Below are positions 26,910 through 35,966 of a stretch of DNA of 64,000 nucleotides, piece by piece. The first letter of the stretch is position 1; each line of letters begins with the position of its first letter. The position numbers were made by a program, and so were the translations under genes. Origin of the DNA: Bryobacteraceae bacterium (GTDB taxonomy: Bacteria > Acidobacteriota > Terriglobia > Bryobacterales > Bryobacteraceae); assembly GCA_030041495.1 (NCBI GenBank), contig JASHNT010000135.1, positions 1 to 64,000 of the forward strand, written 5' to 3'. The notes under the pieces were generated by a model. That model was not told where the DNA came from. It made no database searches and was given only the letters and a program-made list of their open reading frames with translations.

Positions 26910-28394
26910 GTGGTGGGTAATCCAATTAGCGAAGCCAATCCAATTCGTGAAGCTTTGAAGGGCGGCCGTTTCAGCTACTTCGTGGAACTGGTGGCCAGCG
27001 CCAAGACCACCGAAGAAAAGCTGCAGGAAATGGCCGCGGAGTTGGCGCAGGTTCCAGGCTTGATCGCCGCCGGCGTCACCAGTTATGCCGGGGGCTCCGC
27101 AGGGCACGATCCCATCCGAATCGCCGAGCTGGTGAAAGAGAAAGGCCTCACGCCCAACGTTCACCTCACTTGCGTAAATCACACCCGGCAGGAGCTGATC
27201 GACTCTCTGCTCAAGCTCAACGGCATGGGTGTCGAGAACGTGTTCGCCATCAGCGGCGATTATCCGCTCAAGACCGGCGACGCGCAGCCCGAGGCCGACT
27301 ACGATGTCGACTCGGTTCAACTGGTCGAGTTGATCAACGAGATGCGGCAGCAGGGGCTGCCGTTCCAGATCTCCGTCGCGGTTTCGCCCTTCAAGTACAC
27401 CGAAGCCGACTGCGTGTATCAGTACCTCAAGCTGGAGAAGAAAATCGCCGCCGGCGCGGATTTCGCCATCACCCAGCTCGGCTACGATGTGAAAAAATTC
27501 CGCGAGCTGAAGCGCTACCTTGACGAGCGCGGACTGAAGACACCGGTCTTCGGCAACGTCTACGTGCTGGCCGCCGGAGCCGCGAAAAAATTCGCGAAAG
27601 CCGAACCTCCCGGTTGCTGGGTTTCGCCGGAGTTGCTGGAAATCGTCACGGAGGAGGCAAAGGCAGCGGACAAAGGCCTCGCCGCGCGGCTGGAACGCGC
27701 CGCGAAAACGGCCGCCGTGCTGCGCGGATTGGGTTTCGCCGGGGCTTACATCGGCGGAACGCATTCGGCGGATCACATCCGCACCATCATCCGGCGCAGT
27801 GAGGAGATCGCTGAAAATTGGGAAGAATACGCCGAAGAGATTACCTACGGAGAAAAAGGCGGCTTCTATTTCTACGATTCTCCGCGGCCTGCGCCGAAGC
27901 CTCGCGAGTTCGCACAGAAACTGATGGACATCATCGAGCCTGCCAACACTCCCGCGCCGCTCCGGTCGGTGCTCAAAGGAGTGCTCGGCTGGGTGGACCA
28001 TCACCCCTCGGCCGCGCACGCCTTGGAGCGCGCCGAGTATGCTTTCAAGGTATCGGCTTTCGGGTGCCAGGCCTGCGGAAACTGCGTGCTGGGCGAGATG
28101 GAATACGTCTGCCCCATGACCTGCCCCAAGAGCATGCGCAACGGCCCGTGCGGAGGCACTCACAATGGGCAGTGCGAAGTTTTTCCGGATCGCGCTTGCA
28201 TCTGGGTTAGGGTGTATGACCATGCCAAATCCGCCAATCGAGTGGAGGATTTGAAAACCTACATTCCTCCGCGCAACCGCGCCTTGCAGGGAACCAGCTC
28301 CTATATCAATTACTACCTGGACCGGGATTACCGTCCCGGCCATCCGCCGCCGTTGGTTCAAATCGCTCCGGCGCCCGCCCCTGTAGCGAAATAA
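26910..28394 (+). CDS. metF: Methylenetetrahydrofolate reductase fused to MetV-like C-terminal zinc domain
   Basis: From the GTG at 26910 the protein has 494 residues. Residues 1-300 are a MetF barrel: FSYFVELVAS, NVHLTCVNHTRQEL and NVFAISGDYP. The C-terminal third contains a Cys-rich stretch, CQACGNCVLGEMEYVC then PMTCPKSM and GPCGGTHNGQC, matching the MTHFR C-terminal or MetV domain that in acetogens is a separate subunit. The enzyme interconverts methylene- and methyl-tetrahydrofolate. AAGGAG lies 14 nt before the start. A longer in-frame extension upstream runs only inside the core-MetE gene. Confidence 0.82.
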   Translation: MVGNPISEANPIREALKGGRFSYFVELVASAKTTEEKLQEMAAELAQVPGLIAAGVTSYAGGSAGHDPIRIAELVKEKGLTPNVHLTCVNHTRQELIDSLLKLNGMGVENVFAISGDYPLKTGDAQPEADYDVDSVQLVELINEMRQQGLPFQISVAVSPFKYTEADCVYQYLKLEKKIAAGADFAITQLGYDVKKFRELKRYLDERGLKTPVFGNVYVLAAGAAKKFAKAEPPGCWVSPELLEIVTEEAKAADKGLAARLERAAKTAAVLRGLGFAGAYIGGTHSADHIRTIIRRSEEIAENWEEYAEEITYGEKGGFYFYDSPRPAPKPREFAQKLMDIIEPANTPAPLRSVLKGVLGWVDHHPSAAHALERAEYAFKVSAFGCQACGNCVLGEMEYVCPMTCPKSMRNGPCGGTHNGQCEVFPDRACIWVRVYDHAKSANRVEDLKTYIPPRNRALQGTSSYINYYLDRDYRPGHPPPLVQIAPAPAPVAK

Positions 28395-29209
28395 TGCCAA
28401 CCGAGCTGGTGGTCGATCACGTCACCGTCGCCGGAAGCGACCTAAAGGCGATGGAAGCGCGCTTGGCTTCGATCGGGTTGCGCTCGGAATACGGCGGCCC
28501 GCATAGCAACCACGCGACGGAGATGGCACTCACTAGTTTCCCGGACGGATCGTATCTGGAATTAATCGCAATCCCTAACGGCGCGGATGAGAAGGCCGTG
28601 GACGCGCACTATTGGTCGAAGGAGCTGCGCGGCAATGCGGGACCCACCGCATGGGCGATTCGCGCGAAGGATATTACCGGGGACATCGTGCGGCTGGAGC
28701 AGGCCGGAGCACTTGTGAGCGATCCGGTGCGCGCCGGACGCGAGCGGCCCGACGGCGTGCGGCTGGATTGGGAAACCGCCAACATTGGCTCGGAACCCAA
28801 CGGAACATTTTTTCCGTTCCTGATTCAGGATTTTTCCAAGCGCGAGCAGCGCGCCTATCCCAGCGGCAAACCGACCACCGAGGAATTCAAGGGCGTTTCA
28901 CGGGTGGTCATCGCCGTCCGTGATCTGGCTACGTCTATCGCGCGCTATCGCAAGGTTTTTGCATTGCCCGCCCCCGTCCAGCAATCGGATGACGCATTGG
29001 GCGGCCGCATCGCGTTCTTCAAGGGAACTCCCGTCGCGCTCGCGGCGCCTGTCAACGATCAATCTTTCATCGCCGCTCGCCTGCGCGATTTCGGGGAAGG
29101 GCCATGCGCGTTTGTATTGCGCTCGCGCCACTCCAGCGCAAATTCATCGTCCTGGAAAATTTCCTGGTTCGCCCCAGGCAAGCTCGGCTGGCACTTAGGC
29201 TCCGAATAG
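28394..29209 (+). CDS. Glyoxalase-like (VOC) domain protein
   Basis: The protein has 271 residues; its ATG overlaps the last base of the metF stop. It has a tandem VOC-like architecture: the first half begins VVDHVTVAGSDLKAMEARL and contains ATEMALTSFPDGSYLELIAI (a metal-ligand-like Glu), while the second half restarts with VSRVVIAVRDLATSIARYRKVF. The family includes dioxygenases, lyases and resistance proteins; no specific function can be assigned. The 3' end converges with the OMP gene 1 nt away. Confidence 0.75.
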   Translation: MPTELVVDHVTVAGSDLKAMEARLASIGLRSEYGGPHSNHATEMALTSFPDGSYLELIAIPNGADEKAVDAHYWSKELRGNAGPTAWAIRAKDITGDIVRLEQAGALVSDPVRAGRERPDGVRLDWETANIGSEPNGTFFPFLIQDFSKREQRAYPSGKPTTEEFKGVSRVVIAVRDLATSIARYRKVFALPAPVQQSDDALGGRIAFFKGTPVALAAPVNDQSFIAARLRDFGEGPCAFVLRSRHSSANSSSWKISWFAPGKLGWHLGSE

Positions 29210-29210
29210 T

Positions 29211-29843
29211 TCAGAACAGGTAGCTCACGCCGAACATCGGCGTAAACTGCTCAAAGACTCCCCGAGCTGTGTTGTGCGGAGCGGGCGTGATCTCGCCCTT
29301 GGGAAAGGTCGTGATGTAGTCGCGGAAATCCACGCGCAGCAGAACGTGCTTCTGGAGCCGGTACTTTACTCCGCCGCCCACGCTTTCCACCAGCGTCCAT
29401 TCATTCACGGCATTCAGCGCCGCGATATTCGGAATCGGCTGCGGGTACGGAGCCGGACCCGCGATCACATAATCCTTCGCACCCAGGCCTCCGGCGAGAA
29501 ACGGCCGCCACTTGCTGTCACGTGGTTTGAAGTGGAACAGCAGGTCGTAAGTGATGGTGTGGGATTGGCCTTGAATATCGGTGCGCGTGCCGTTAAAGGA
29601 AAGATACGGATGGCCGTCCTGGTACATGTAGCGGACCTCGCCGGAGACGTATTCGTACAAATCCTCGCCGAAGACAACGCCGGCGGCGAAGCGGTTGAGT
29701 ATGCTGGCTTGCGCCGTTCCTTCCGGGGAGTAAACCGAGCCCCCTTTATAGGCGCCGTCACCGATGACTCCGCCGAATTCCCAGTCCTGCGCGCAGCAGG
29801 AGCCGGCCAGCAGCAGAGCGAAGGCAAAATGTTTGACGCCCAC
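29211..29843 (-). CDS. Outer-membrane beta-barrel protein (OmpW/porin-like)
   Basis: From the GTG at 29843 the protein has 210 residues with signal peptide VGVKHFAFALLLAGSCCAQ. A TTG at 29879 would add 12 polar residues. The mature chain is a succession of amphipathic strands: DWEFGGVIGDGAYKGGSVY, GEVRYMYQDGHPYLSFNG, TITYDLLFHFKP, RPFLAGGLGAKDY and VESVGGGVKYRLQKHVLLRV. The C terminus ends in FGVSYLF with a final Phe, the outer-membrane sorting signal. Function is likely structural or passive transport. Confidence 0.8.
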   Translation of the reverse strand: MGVKHFAFALLLAGSCCAQDWEFGGVIGDGAYKGGSVYSPEGTAQASILNRFAAGVVFGEDLYEYVSGEVRYMYQDGHPYLSFNGTRTDIQGQSHTITYDLLFHFKPRDSKWRPFLAGGLGAKDYVIAGPAPYPQPIPNIAALNAVNEWTLVESVGGGVKYRLQKHVLLRVDFRDYITTFPKGEITPAPHNTARGVFEQFTPMFGVSYLF

Positions 29844-29933
29844 GACCTCAGGATCGCATCGGCCGGACGAATGTTTCAACGCTCGGTTGCCGGCCGGCCG
29901 CCCATCCGGCTAAGATCGCGAACGGAGCCTCCC

Positions 29934-31997
29934 ATGTTGCGCCTCTCTTTCAGAGCACTGCTCGCGATTCTTTGTCTAATGTGCCCCGCGGCGTACGCGG
30001 GCGTCACCGTCACCGCCTCGACCACTATCCTGATCGACACTGCCGAGCCGGGGCCGCTCCAAAAAGCCGCGTCGGATCTGGCCGCCGATTTTCAACGCGT
30101 CTTCGGCCAGCGCGGCAGAATCGTGCATAATCCGGCGCAGGCGGGGACATCGGTGATCTGGATCGCGCTGGAGAAGAACCTGCCGCCCGGAGTCACCCGG
30201 CCCAGCGGATGGGAGACCTTGCGCATTCAAGCGCTGCCCAACGGCGTGGCGTTGACTGGTTCGGACACGCGCGGCGCCATTTACGCGATCTACCAGTTTT
30301 CGCAGCAGTTCCTCGGCGTCGACCCGCTGTACTGGTGGACCGATCACGCGCCCGCGCGCCGCGCGGAAGCGTCTCTTGACGACGGATTCTCGCTGACCGA
30401 AGGACCCGCGTGGCATTTCCGCGGATGGTTCCTCAATGACGAAGACCTGTTTACCGGATGGAAGCCGGGCACTCCGGACGGCACAGGAATTTCGCTCGAG
30501 CTGTGGGATCACATCTTCGAAGCGATCCTGCGCTTGAAGGGCGACATGGTCGTTCCCGGCACGTGGATCTTTCCGTATGAGCCGCAGATCGAAGCGGCCG
30601 GCCAGCGTGGCTTGATCGTCACACAGCACCATGTGAACACCCTCGGCCTGGACACTTACAAATGGCCGAAGAACAAAGTGATGTCGTACCTGTCCGATCC
30701 CCACTCACTCGAATCGGCATGGAGAATCGCGGCCGGCGAATATCCCAAGAACATGGAGATTTTGTGGAGCGTCGGATTCCGAGGCCAGAACGATTATCCC
30801 TTCTGGCAGGACGATCCCAACGCGCCCACCACCGATGCAGGACGCGCGGCGATCATTCGCGCGGCCATAGACAAGCAGATTGAGATCGTCAAGAGCATGT
30901 ATCCGTACCCGGAGATCCTGATGAACGCGTGGCGCGAAGCCGCGACGTTCATTCATGAAGGCCTGCTGAAAATTCCGGACGAGGCCACGCTCATCTGGGC
31001 CGATAACGGTCACGGCATCCTCGACGATCGCGGGGCGATCGCCAAAGGCGAGGGCGAATATTATCACACCGCGATGTACGACTACATGTCGAACCATTAC
31101 AGCGAAATGGTTCCGCTGCAGCGCATCCAGCGCGAGCTGGGCCGCGCAGCCAAGGCCGGCGCGACTCGCTGGCTGCTGGTGAATACGGCCAACGTTCGAC
31201 CGGTGGTGATGACCACACGCGCCGTATTCGAGCTCGCCTGGAATCCGACTGCCTGGATCGCGCCCGGCTCGACGGAAAGCGAAAAATATCTTGAGAAATG
31301 GTCGCGGGAGGAATTCGGCAATGCCGCGGGACCCGCGGTAACCGGGTACTACAACGCTTACTTCACGGCACCCGCGAAGTACAACACGCCCGAAGACGCC
31401 ATCGCGGGCGACAATCTTTATCAAACCGCCGCACGAGGCTTGCTGCTGTCGTATCTGGAAGGCGATTCGCCGTTGCTGGCTCGGCTCAACGGCCGCATTC
31501 CGCATAAGGGACTCGCGGATCTGGCGGCGAAATTGATCGATGCCGGCCGTGCGGCGGATGCGCGCTGGAAGCAGGCTCGCGCTCTCGCGGACAAGGCTCG
31601 TCCATTAGTTTCGAAAGACCGGCTCGATTTCTTTCAAGCGAATATTTTGACCCAAGTCGACTTGCACACCCACTTCAACCGCATGGTGATCGACCTGGCG
31701 GAAGTCGAGCAGACGCCGGATAAAGCGGGCAAGATCGCCAACGTGCAGGCGGCGATCAAGGAAGGCGAAGCCGCGGCGGCGGCCATGCACGCAGCCGAGT
31801 ACGGCAACTGGAAGGGCTATTACACCGATGGCGACTGGCTTCTGGACACGCCGCGGACGCTGGCTCTGGCGCGCGCCTACGTCGATTCGCTGGAAGGCCG
31901 CCCAGTGCCGCTCAACGCCATCGTTCGCGCCAAGGACAACGGCTTCGCCTATTACCGCATCACCGCGTATCAGGGCACGCAGACGGTTCAATTCTGA
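29934..31997 (+). CDS. GH115-like alpha-glucuronidase (secreted)
   Basis: From the ATG at 29934 the protein has 687 residues with signal peptide MLRLSFRALLAILCLMCPAAYA. The block RGAIYAIYQFSQQFLGVDPLYWW is the landmark of family GH115, followed by HFRGWFLNDEDLFTGW, the HHVNTLGLDTYKWP stretch and a barrel with ILWSVGFRGQNDYPFW. GH115 enzymes remove 4-O-methyl-glucuronic acid from xylan side chains (established for the family). The usual C-terminal Ig-like domain appears shortened. TAAGAT lies upstream but spacing is long. The open frame upstream to 29274 is the shadow of the antisense OMP gene. Confidence 0.8.
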   Translation: MLRLSFRALLAILCLMCPAAYAGVTVTASTTILIDTAEPGPLQKAASDLAADFQRVFGQRGRIVHNPAQAGTSVIWIALEKNLPPGVTRPSGWETLRIQALPNGVALTGSDTRGAIYAIYQFSQQFLGVDPLYWWTDHAPARRAEASLDDGFSLTEGPAWHFRGWFLNDEDLFTGWKPGTPDGTGISLELWDHIFEAILRLKGDMVVPGTWIFPYEPQIEAAGQRGLIVTQHHVNTLGLDTYKWPKNKVMSYLSDPHSLESAWRIAAGEYPKNMEILWSVGFRGQNDYPFWQDDPNAPTTDAGRAAIIRAAIDKQIEIVKSMYPYPEILMNAWREAATFIHEGLLKIPDEATLIWADNGHGILDDRGAIAKGEGEYYHTAMYDYMSNHYSEMVPLQRIQRELGRAAKAGATRWLLVNTANVRPVVMTTRAVFELAWNPTAWIAPGSTESEKYLEKWSREEFGNAAGPAVTGYYNAYFTAPAKYNTPEDAIAGDNLYQTAARGLLLSYLEGDSPLLARLNGRIPHKGLADLAAKLIDAGRAADARWKQARALADKARPLVSKDRLDFFQANILTQVDLHTHFNRMVIDLAEVEQTPDKAGKIANVQAAIKEGEAAAAAMHAAEYGNWKGYYTDGDWLLDTPRTLALARAYVDSLEGRPVPLNAIVRAKDNGFAYYRITAYQGTQTVQF

Positions 31998-32005
31998 CGA
32001 CCTGC

Positions 32006-32011
32006 TAAAAT
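32006..32011 (+). promoter_or_regulatory. Extended -10 element (TGcTAAAAT) for the 32018 gene
   Basis: TAAAAT at 32006-32011 is preceded by TG at 32003-32004. The ATG follows after 6 nt (TCGGGG), so the mRNA would be leaderless or have only a few leader bases. Confidence 0.4.
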
Positions 32012-32017
32012 TCGGGG

Positions 32018-32746
32018 ATGAAGTGGTTCTGTAACAGGCTCCGCTGGCTGCCGCTGATTCCGGCCGTGCTCCTGCTAGCCGCCGATCCCGCATGGAAGAC
32101 CAAACGGCCTGCCGAATGGAGCGATGCGGACGCGCAGGAGGTCCTAACCAAGTCGCCCTGGGCCAGGACGTTTGGCGCGGATCTCGCGGGACGCCAGACG
32201 GAGGATCAGCTTCGCACCGGCGGCGAGATGGGGCAGCCCACGGGACTCGGCTACGATCACGTCGATCCAGCGGGCAGCGGCTACCACCTGTCTCCGAATA
32301 TCTTCACCGGCAAGGGCGGCGACGATCGCAGTCCTCGGTCTCTTCCTGGAACCTTCCCTCTGGGCCTGCGCTGGGAAAGCGCGGCGCCGGTCCGCCTAGC
32401 GGAAGGGAAAGCGCATCAGGATGAGCTGGCTTTGGACGGCGGAGGGTATCAGATCGCCGTCTTCGGCGTTCCCGTTCCCGATAAAATCGGCGACCCAGCT
32501 AAGCTGGCCGATCCTTTGCGTAAGGAAGCTGCACTGAGACGCGAGGGGAAAAAGGACATTCGGCCGTCGAGAGTCGAAGCGTTCCTGCGCGAGGAGGGCA
32601 TGGTGATCATTTACGTCTTCCCTCCCTCGGCGGAAATTACACTCAAGGATCGCGGAGTCCAGTTCGAAGCCCATATCGGCCGCATCAACATCTCCCAATT
32701 CTTCGACCTCGCGCAGATGCAGTTCAACGGCAAGCTGGAACTTTAG
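32018..32746 (+). CDS. Secreted protein of unknown function (Acidobacteria-type)
   Basis: The protein has 242 residues. The N-terminal segment FCNRLRWLPLIPAVLLLAADP acts as a signal peptide. The mature part begins WKTKRPAEWSDADAQEVLTKSPWART, a sequence style I associate with Acidobacteriota secreted proteins carrying a GWxTD-like or related domain, but I do not recognise a named family with confidence. The C-terminal block MVIIYVFPPSAEITLKDRG suggests a beta-rich fold. A -10 element is 6 nt before the ATG. It is followed by a pseudogene on the other strand. Confidence 0.65.
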   Translation: MKWFCNRLRWLPLIPAVLLLAADPAWKTKRPAEWSDADAQEVLTKSPWARTFGADLAGRQTEDQLRTGGEMGQPTGLGYDHVDPAGSGYHLSPNIFTGKGGDDRSPRSLPGTFPLGLRWESAAPVRLAEGKAHQDELALDGGGYQIAVFGVPVPDKIGDPAKLADPLRKEAALRREGKKDIRPSRVEAFLREEGMVIIYVFPPSAEITLKDRGVQFEAHIGRINISQFFDLAQMQFNGKLEL

Positions 32747-32874
32747 CGGGCTGCTCGCTACTTCTCCTGCCAGGTCCGCCCGGTACTGAGTGAGGTTGTG
32801 AACGCGCAGCGTCACCACCGACTCATCGCGCTTCAGATCCCGAAATACGTCTCCCCCACATGGGCATCTCTATT

Positions 32875-34074
32875 GGAGCCATGGGCAGCGAATCGGCCGG
32901 AATTGCGGATCGCCGTTATAGCCAACATCCAGCTGGCGTCCGCGCGCCGCACCGTGGCGGTCTGGGGGATCTGATTGGCGATCACCGCCTCGCAAGCCTG
33001 CTGCGTTCCAGGGTTCGATGCGAGCACGTGGGCCTTCGGACTGTCTGGAGTAGTTTTTGCAAAATCCTTCGGCAACTGCGCTCCTGGCATGAACTCCTAC
33101 GGACCGGTGAATGCCTTTGCGTGGAACCAGCGGCCGGCCAGCAGCGTGTAGTAATTCTGCGTCTTGGTGTCCATGAAAATCTCGTAGTCGGAATTAGTGA
33201 CGTAGAGCAACAAGGTTCCAGCAATCGGGGTATACGCGGGTTCTCCGCGAGTCACCAGCAACTCCGCGGGAACGGTGCTGACGTAAACCGTGGGCTAATT
33301 CAGCGTGGCCGATGGCGCCGGCTGGACGCTTGCCTGGGGTTCCTCCTCTTTGGTCAATATTTGCTTGATACCAGCCAGCTCGTCGGGAGGATTCGCCGCT
33401 GTGGTCCACGGACCGTTCAAATTGATTGCCGTCATCCACCACTGGCCGCCGTCCAGATAGAACGTGCCGCCCGCGGAATCGTAGAGCATCAGGGCGGGCG
33501 TATTCAGGGTCCGCGCGTACCGGGTCCCTTCCACCATGCGGTACATCGGCGCGCCATCGATCAGAATCAGCACCGCCAGAGTCTTGCCGAAGATGATCTT
33601 GGGCGGCCCATCCTTCAGCGGGATCGATTCCGTTTGGGTTTCCGCTCGCGTGATGGTCAGATCGGCCAGCAGGCGGTCGAGCGAGACCACTCGCGGCCAC
33701 TCCGGCACGTTATCGCGCACGGCCTGAAGTGGCTCCCGCTGGAGCGATGCCGCCGAGGGGAAGCTCGCGCTCTGAATGGCGCTGTCCTCGAAGATCACCA
33801 GGCGGGTTTCCTTGTCCACATCGGTCCGGCCCTCCATCGAGACGGTGCCGAAAATCTCGATGGGATCTCCTCTTGCGGGTAACGATTACCGCCGATCGAG
33901 CCTCGATTCCGCTCTCCTTCCAGCTCTCCACTTACGGCTGATAAAAATCACGACGTGAATGCTGCCCGTACCGATCTCACGCGGCTAGTTCCCATCGCCC
34001 TGAGGTGCCGGCGTTTGCCCGGACAACACGGTAAAAGCGAAACAACTCAAAGCTACCCATGCTGGCCGGTTCAT
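32875..34074 (-). pseudogene. Decayed gene for a secreted protein with repeated 'tissue-like' domains
   Basis: The 5' end is intact: AGGAGG in front of ATG 34074 and a signal peptide MNRPAWVALSCFAFTVLSG. TAG then ends the frame at 33985-33987. Further pieces of one protein continue in order on the same strand: YQP-stop-VESWKESGIEARSAV (other frame), GDPIEIFGTVSMEGRTDVDK (back in frame), a long open part 33837-33295, TAG at 33295-33297, YTLLAGRWFHAKAFTGP, TAG at 33097-33099, and IANQIPQTATV, followed by a frameshift to VGYNGDPQFRPI. At least three stops and three frameshifts are needed. The pieces resemble large acidobacterial proteins with xxLLAGRWFxAxxxxGPW repeats; function is unknown. Confidence 0.8.
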
Positions 34075-34292
34075 AAGTATCCTCCTGCTCTGCCTAGGGG
34101 AGTCGCACCCTGGATACCATCGCGGCTCTAGCGGCTTGATGATGGCGCTGCTGGAGTTCCGCACAGCCGCGAAGCGCGGCGGGTCGAGCGCAGATGGGTT
34201 AAATCGCGCAAGAGCGGGCGAAATCATATTCCAGGCCGATGAATTGGCATGGCCTCACACGTGCACATGCCAGAAGTGTGGAGGAATGACAA

Positions 34293-35246
34293 ATGAAACC
34301 GCTCTTGTTTTTCACGCTCGCTTTATCGCTATTCTGTTTGCGGGCCTCCGCGCAAACCTCAGGGCTTGCCGCCGGCGAAACCGTTACCGGCACGCCCGTA
34401 CCCATTGTGGTGACGGCTGAGCCCCTCGAGGGCACTGAAGCGCCCGCCGTCGCGCTGGGCGACGTTACCGCCTGGCAGGGCCGCACGCGCCTTCCACTGA
34501 AGGAATGGGTGCCGCTCCAAGGCGACAAAGCTGGTCTCGAATTGTACTTGCTGATCGACGAACGGGTGGATCCGGCGCAGACCATGCTGTTCGATCAGCT
34601 TCGTCGTTTCGTGTTGAATCAACCGCCGTCCACGGCTGTGGGCATCGCGTACATGTTTAACGGAGAAGCGCACATCGCGCGGACCCCGACCGCGGATCAC
34701 GCCCTGGCGGCGGACGCCCTGCGCATCACCTCCGGAACGGAGAGCGCCGGTGCGAGTCCCTTCATGTCTTTGAGCGCGCTAGTGAACGGCTGGGGCAATG
34801 GAGCAACCCGGCGCGAAGTTCTGGCCGTTACCGACGGCATTGACCGCTTCGGCGATTTCGGTGACATGAATATGTATGTAGACCAGTCCGTCGCTGATGC
34901 ACAACGCACTGGAGTGTTGGTTTACTGCCTCTACGCGCGGGCTCTCGGCCATGCCGGTCATAGCCCGGCATTGATTCGCTGGGGCCAGACTTACTTAGGT
35001 CAAGTCGCCGAGGAAACCGGCGGCGAAGCGTACCTGATGACTCCCAACACGCCCGGCGCCATCGAGCAATCTCTCGGTGACCTGCAACGGCATCTGGCAC
35101 ATCAGTATCTGGCCACAATCCTTCTGCCGCCCGGTGCCGGCGTAGGCTTCCAGGCGGTCCGCTTCACGACTGAGGTTCCGAACGTGGACCTGACCTCGGC
35201 GCACGGAGTCTATGGATCCGCGCGTGTGCCGGCGACAGGCGAGTAA
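34293..35246 (+). CDS. Secreted VWFA-related protein
   Basis: The protein has 317 residues with signal peptide KPLLFFTLALSLFCLRASAQ. The central part resembles the von Willebrand A-like domain of VWFA-related acidobacterial proteins: LELYLLIDERVDPAQT (strand 1, but DERVD in place of a clean DxSxS metal motif), REVLAVTDGIDRFGDFGD and AEETGGEAYLM. The metal-ion site appears degenerate. Function is unknown; adhesion or envelope roles are usual for the fold. It precedes the collapsed macA/macB remnant by 33 nt. Confidence 0.72.
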   Translation: MKPLLFFTLALSLFCLRASAQTSGLAAGETVTGTPVPIVVTAEPLEGTEAPAVALGDVTAWQGRTRLPLKEWVPLQGDKAGLELYLLIDERVDPAQTMLFDQLRRFVLNQPPSTAVGIAYMFNGEAHIARTPTADHALAADALRITSGTESAGASPFMSLSALVNGWGNGATRREVLAVTDGIDRFGDFGDMNMYVDQSVADAQRTGVLVYCLYARALGHAGHSPALIRWGQTYLGQVAEETGGEAYLMTPNTPGAIEQSLGDLQRHLAHQYLATILLPPGAGVGFQAVRFTTEVPNVDLTSAHGVYGSARVPATGE

Positions 35247-35279
35247 ACGCTGCGGGGGGCTCAATGGAGCGGGGGTCGA

Positions 35280-35966
35280 ATGCACATTATCAATGAAACA
35301 GCGAAACCGGCGGCGGCGAGCGGGACGAGTCCGCTCGCCGCTTCTGCGACCGCCGCTCCGGTCAAAAGGGTCCCTCGACGGCCGCGCCGAAGATGGCTGT
35401 TAGGGCTTATCGCACTGCTCACCCTGGCTGCGCTAGCCATCGCGATCCACCATTGGAACCTTCCTCAAACCGAATACATGACCGCGGCAGCAGATCGCGG
35501 CGATATCGACGCCACCGTGACCACCACCGGCAACTTGAACGCCGGGATCACGGTGCAGGTGGGAAGCCAAGTCTCGGGGAATATCAAGGAGCTCTACGCC
35601 GATTTCAACACCAGGGTAAAAAAAGGCCAGTTAGTCGCCTTGATCGATCCCGCGCCGTTCGAGCCAGCCGTGGATCAAGCCAAAGCAACGCTGAATTCAG
35701 CCAAGGCTGCGGTGCTGACCGGGCAAGCCACCGTTGCCAAATCCAACTGCGATCTGGCGCCCGCGCTGGCCAATGTCACCAGCCAGCAGGCCGATATCGT
35801 GAAGGCGCAGAGCGCGGCGGATCTCGCCAAGGTGGAAGCAGACCGGAGACAAGTGCTGATCCAGCAAAAGGCGACCTCGCAGGAGGATTACGACACTGCC
35901 AAAGCGGATTACGACCAAGCCTTGGCGAACATCGACGCCGTCAAGGCTTCGCTCCAGGCCGCGCGG
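35280..35966 (+). pseudogene. macA-like adaptor gene, 3' half deleted
   Basis: About 229 codons of a MacA-type membrane-fusion protein remain: TM anchor RRWLLGLIALLTLAALAIAI, then the lipoyl half NLNAGITVQVGSQVSGNIKELYADFNTRVKKGQLVALIDP and the first helical hairpin up to NIDAVKASLQAARLA. At about 35960-35967 the reading changes abruptly into a MacB sequence in another frame, so the second hairpin helix, lipoyl half and barrel are missing. The open frame runs on to 36134 as an unrelated Arg-rich tail. The product could not bridge a pump. Confidence 0.8.

Noticed and set aside
25771-26925. 384-residue open frame on the minus strand
   Set aside because: Shadow of the core-MetE gene, no motif and no ribosome site.
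26616-28400. 594-residue open frame on the minus strand
   Set aside because: Antisense to metF and core-MetE, whose motifs are unmistakable; no family resemblance on this strand.
29274-29933. 220-codon N-terminal extension of the GH115-like gene
   Set aside because: It is antisense to the outer-membrane protein gene and the signal peptide begins at 29934.
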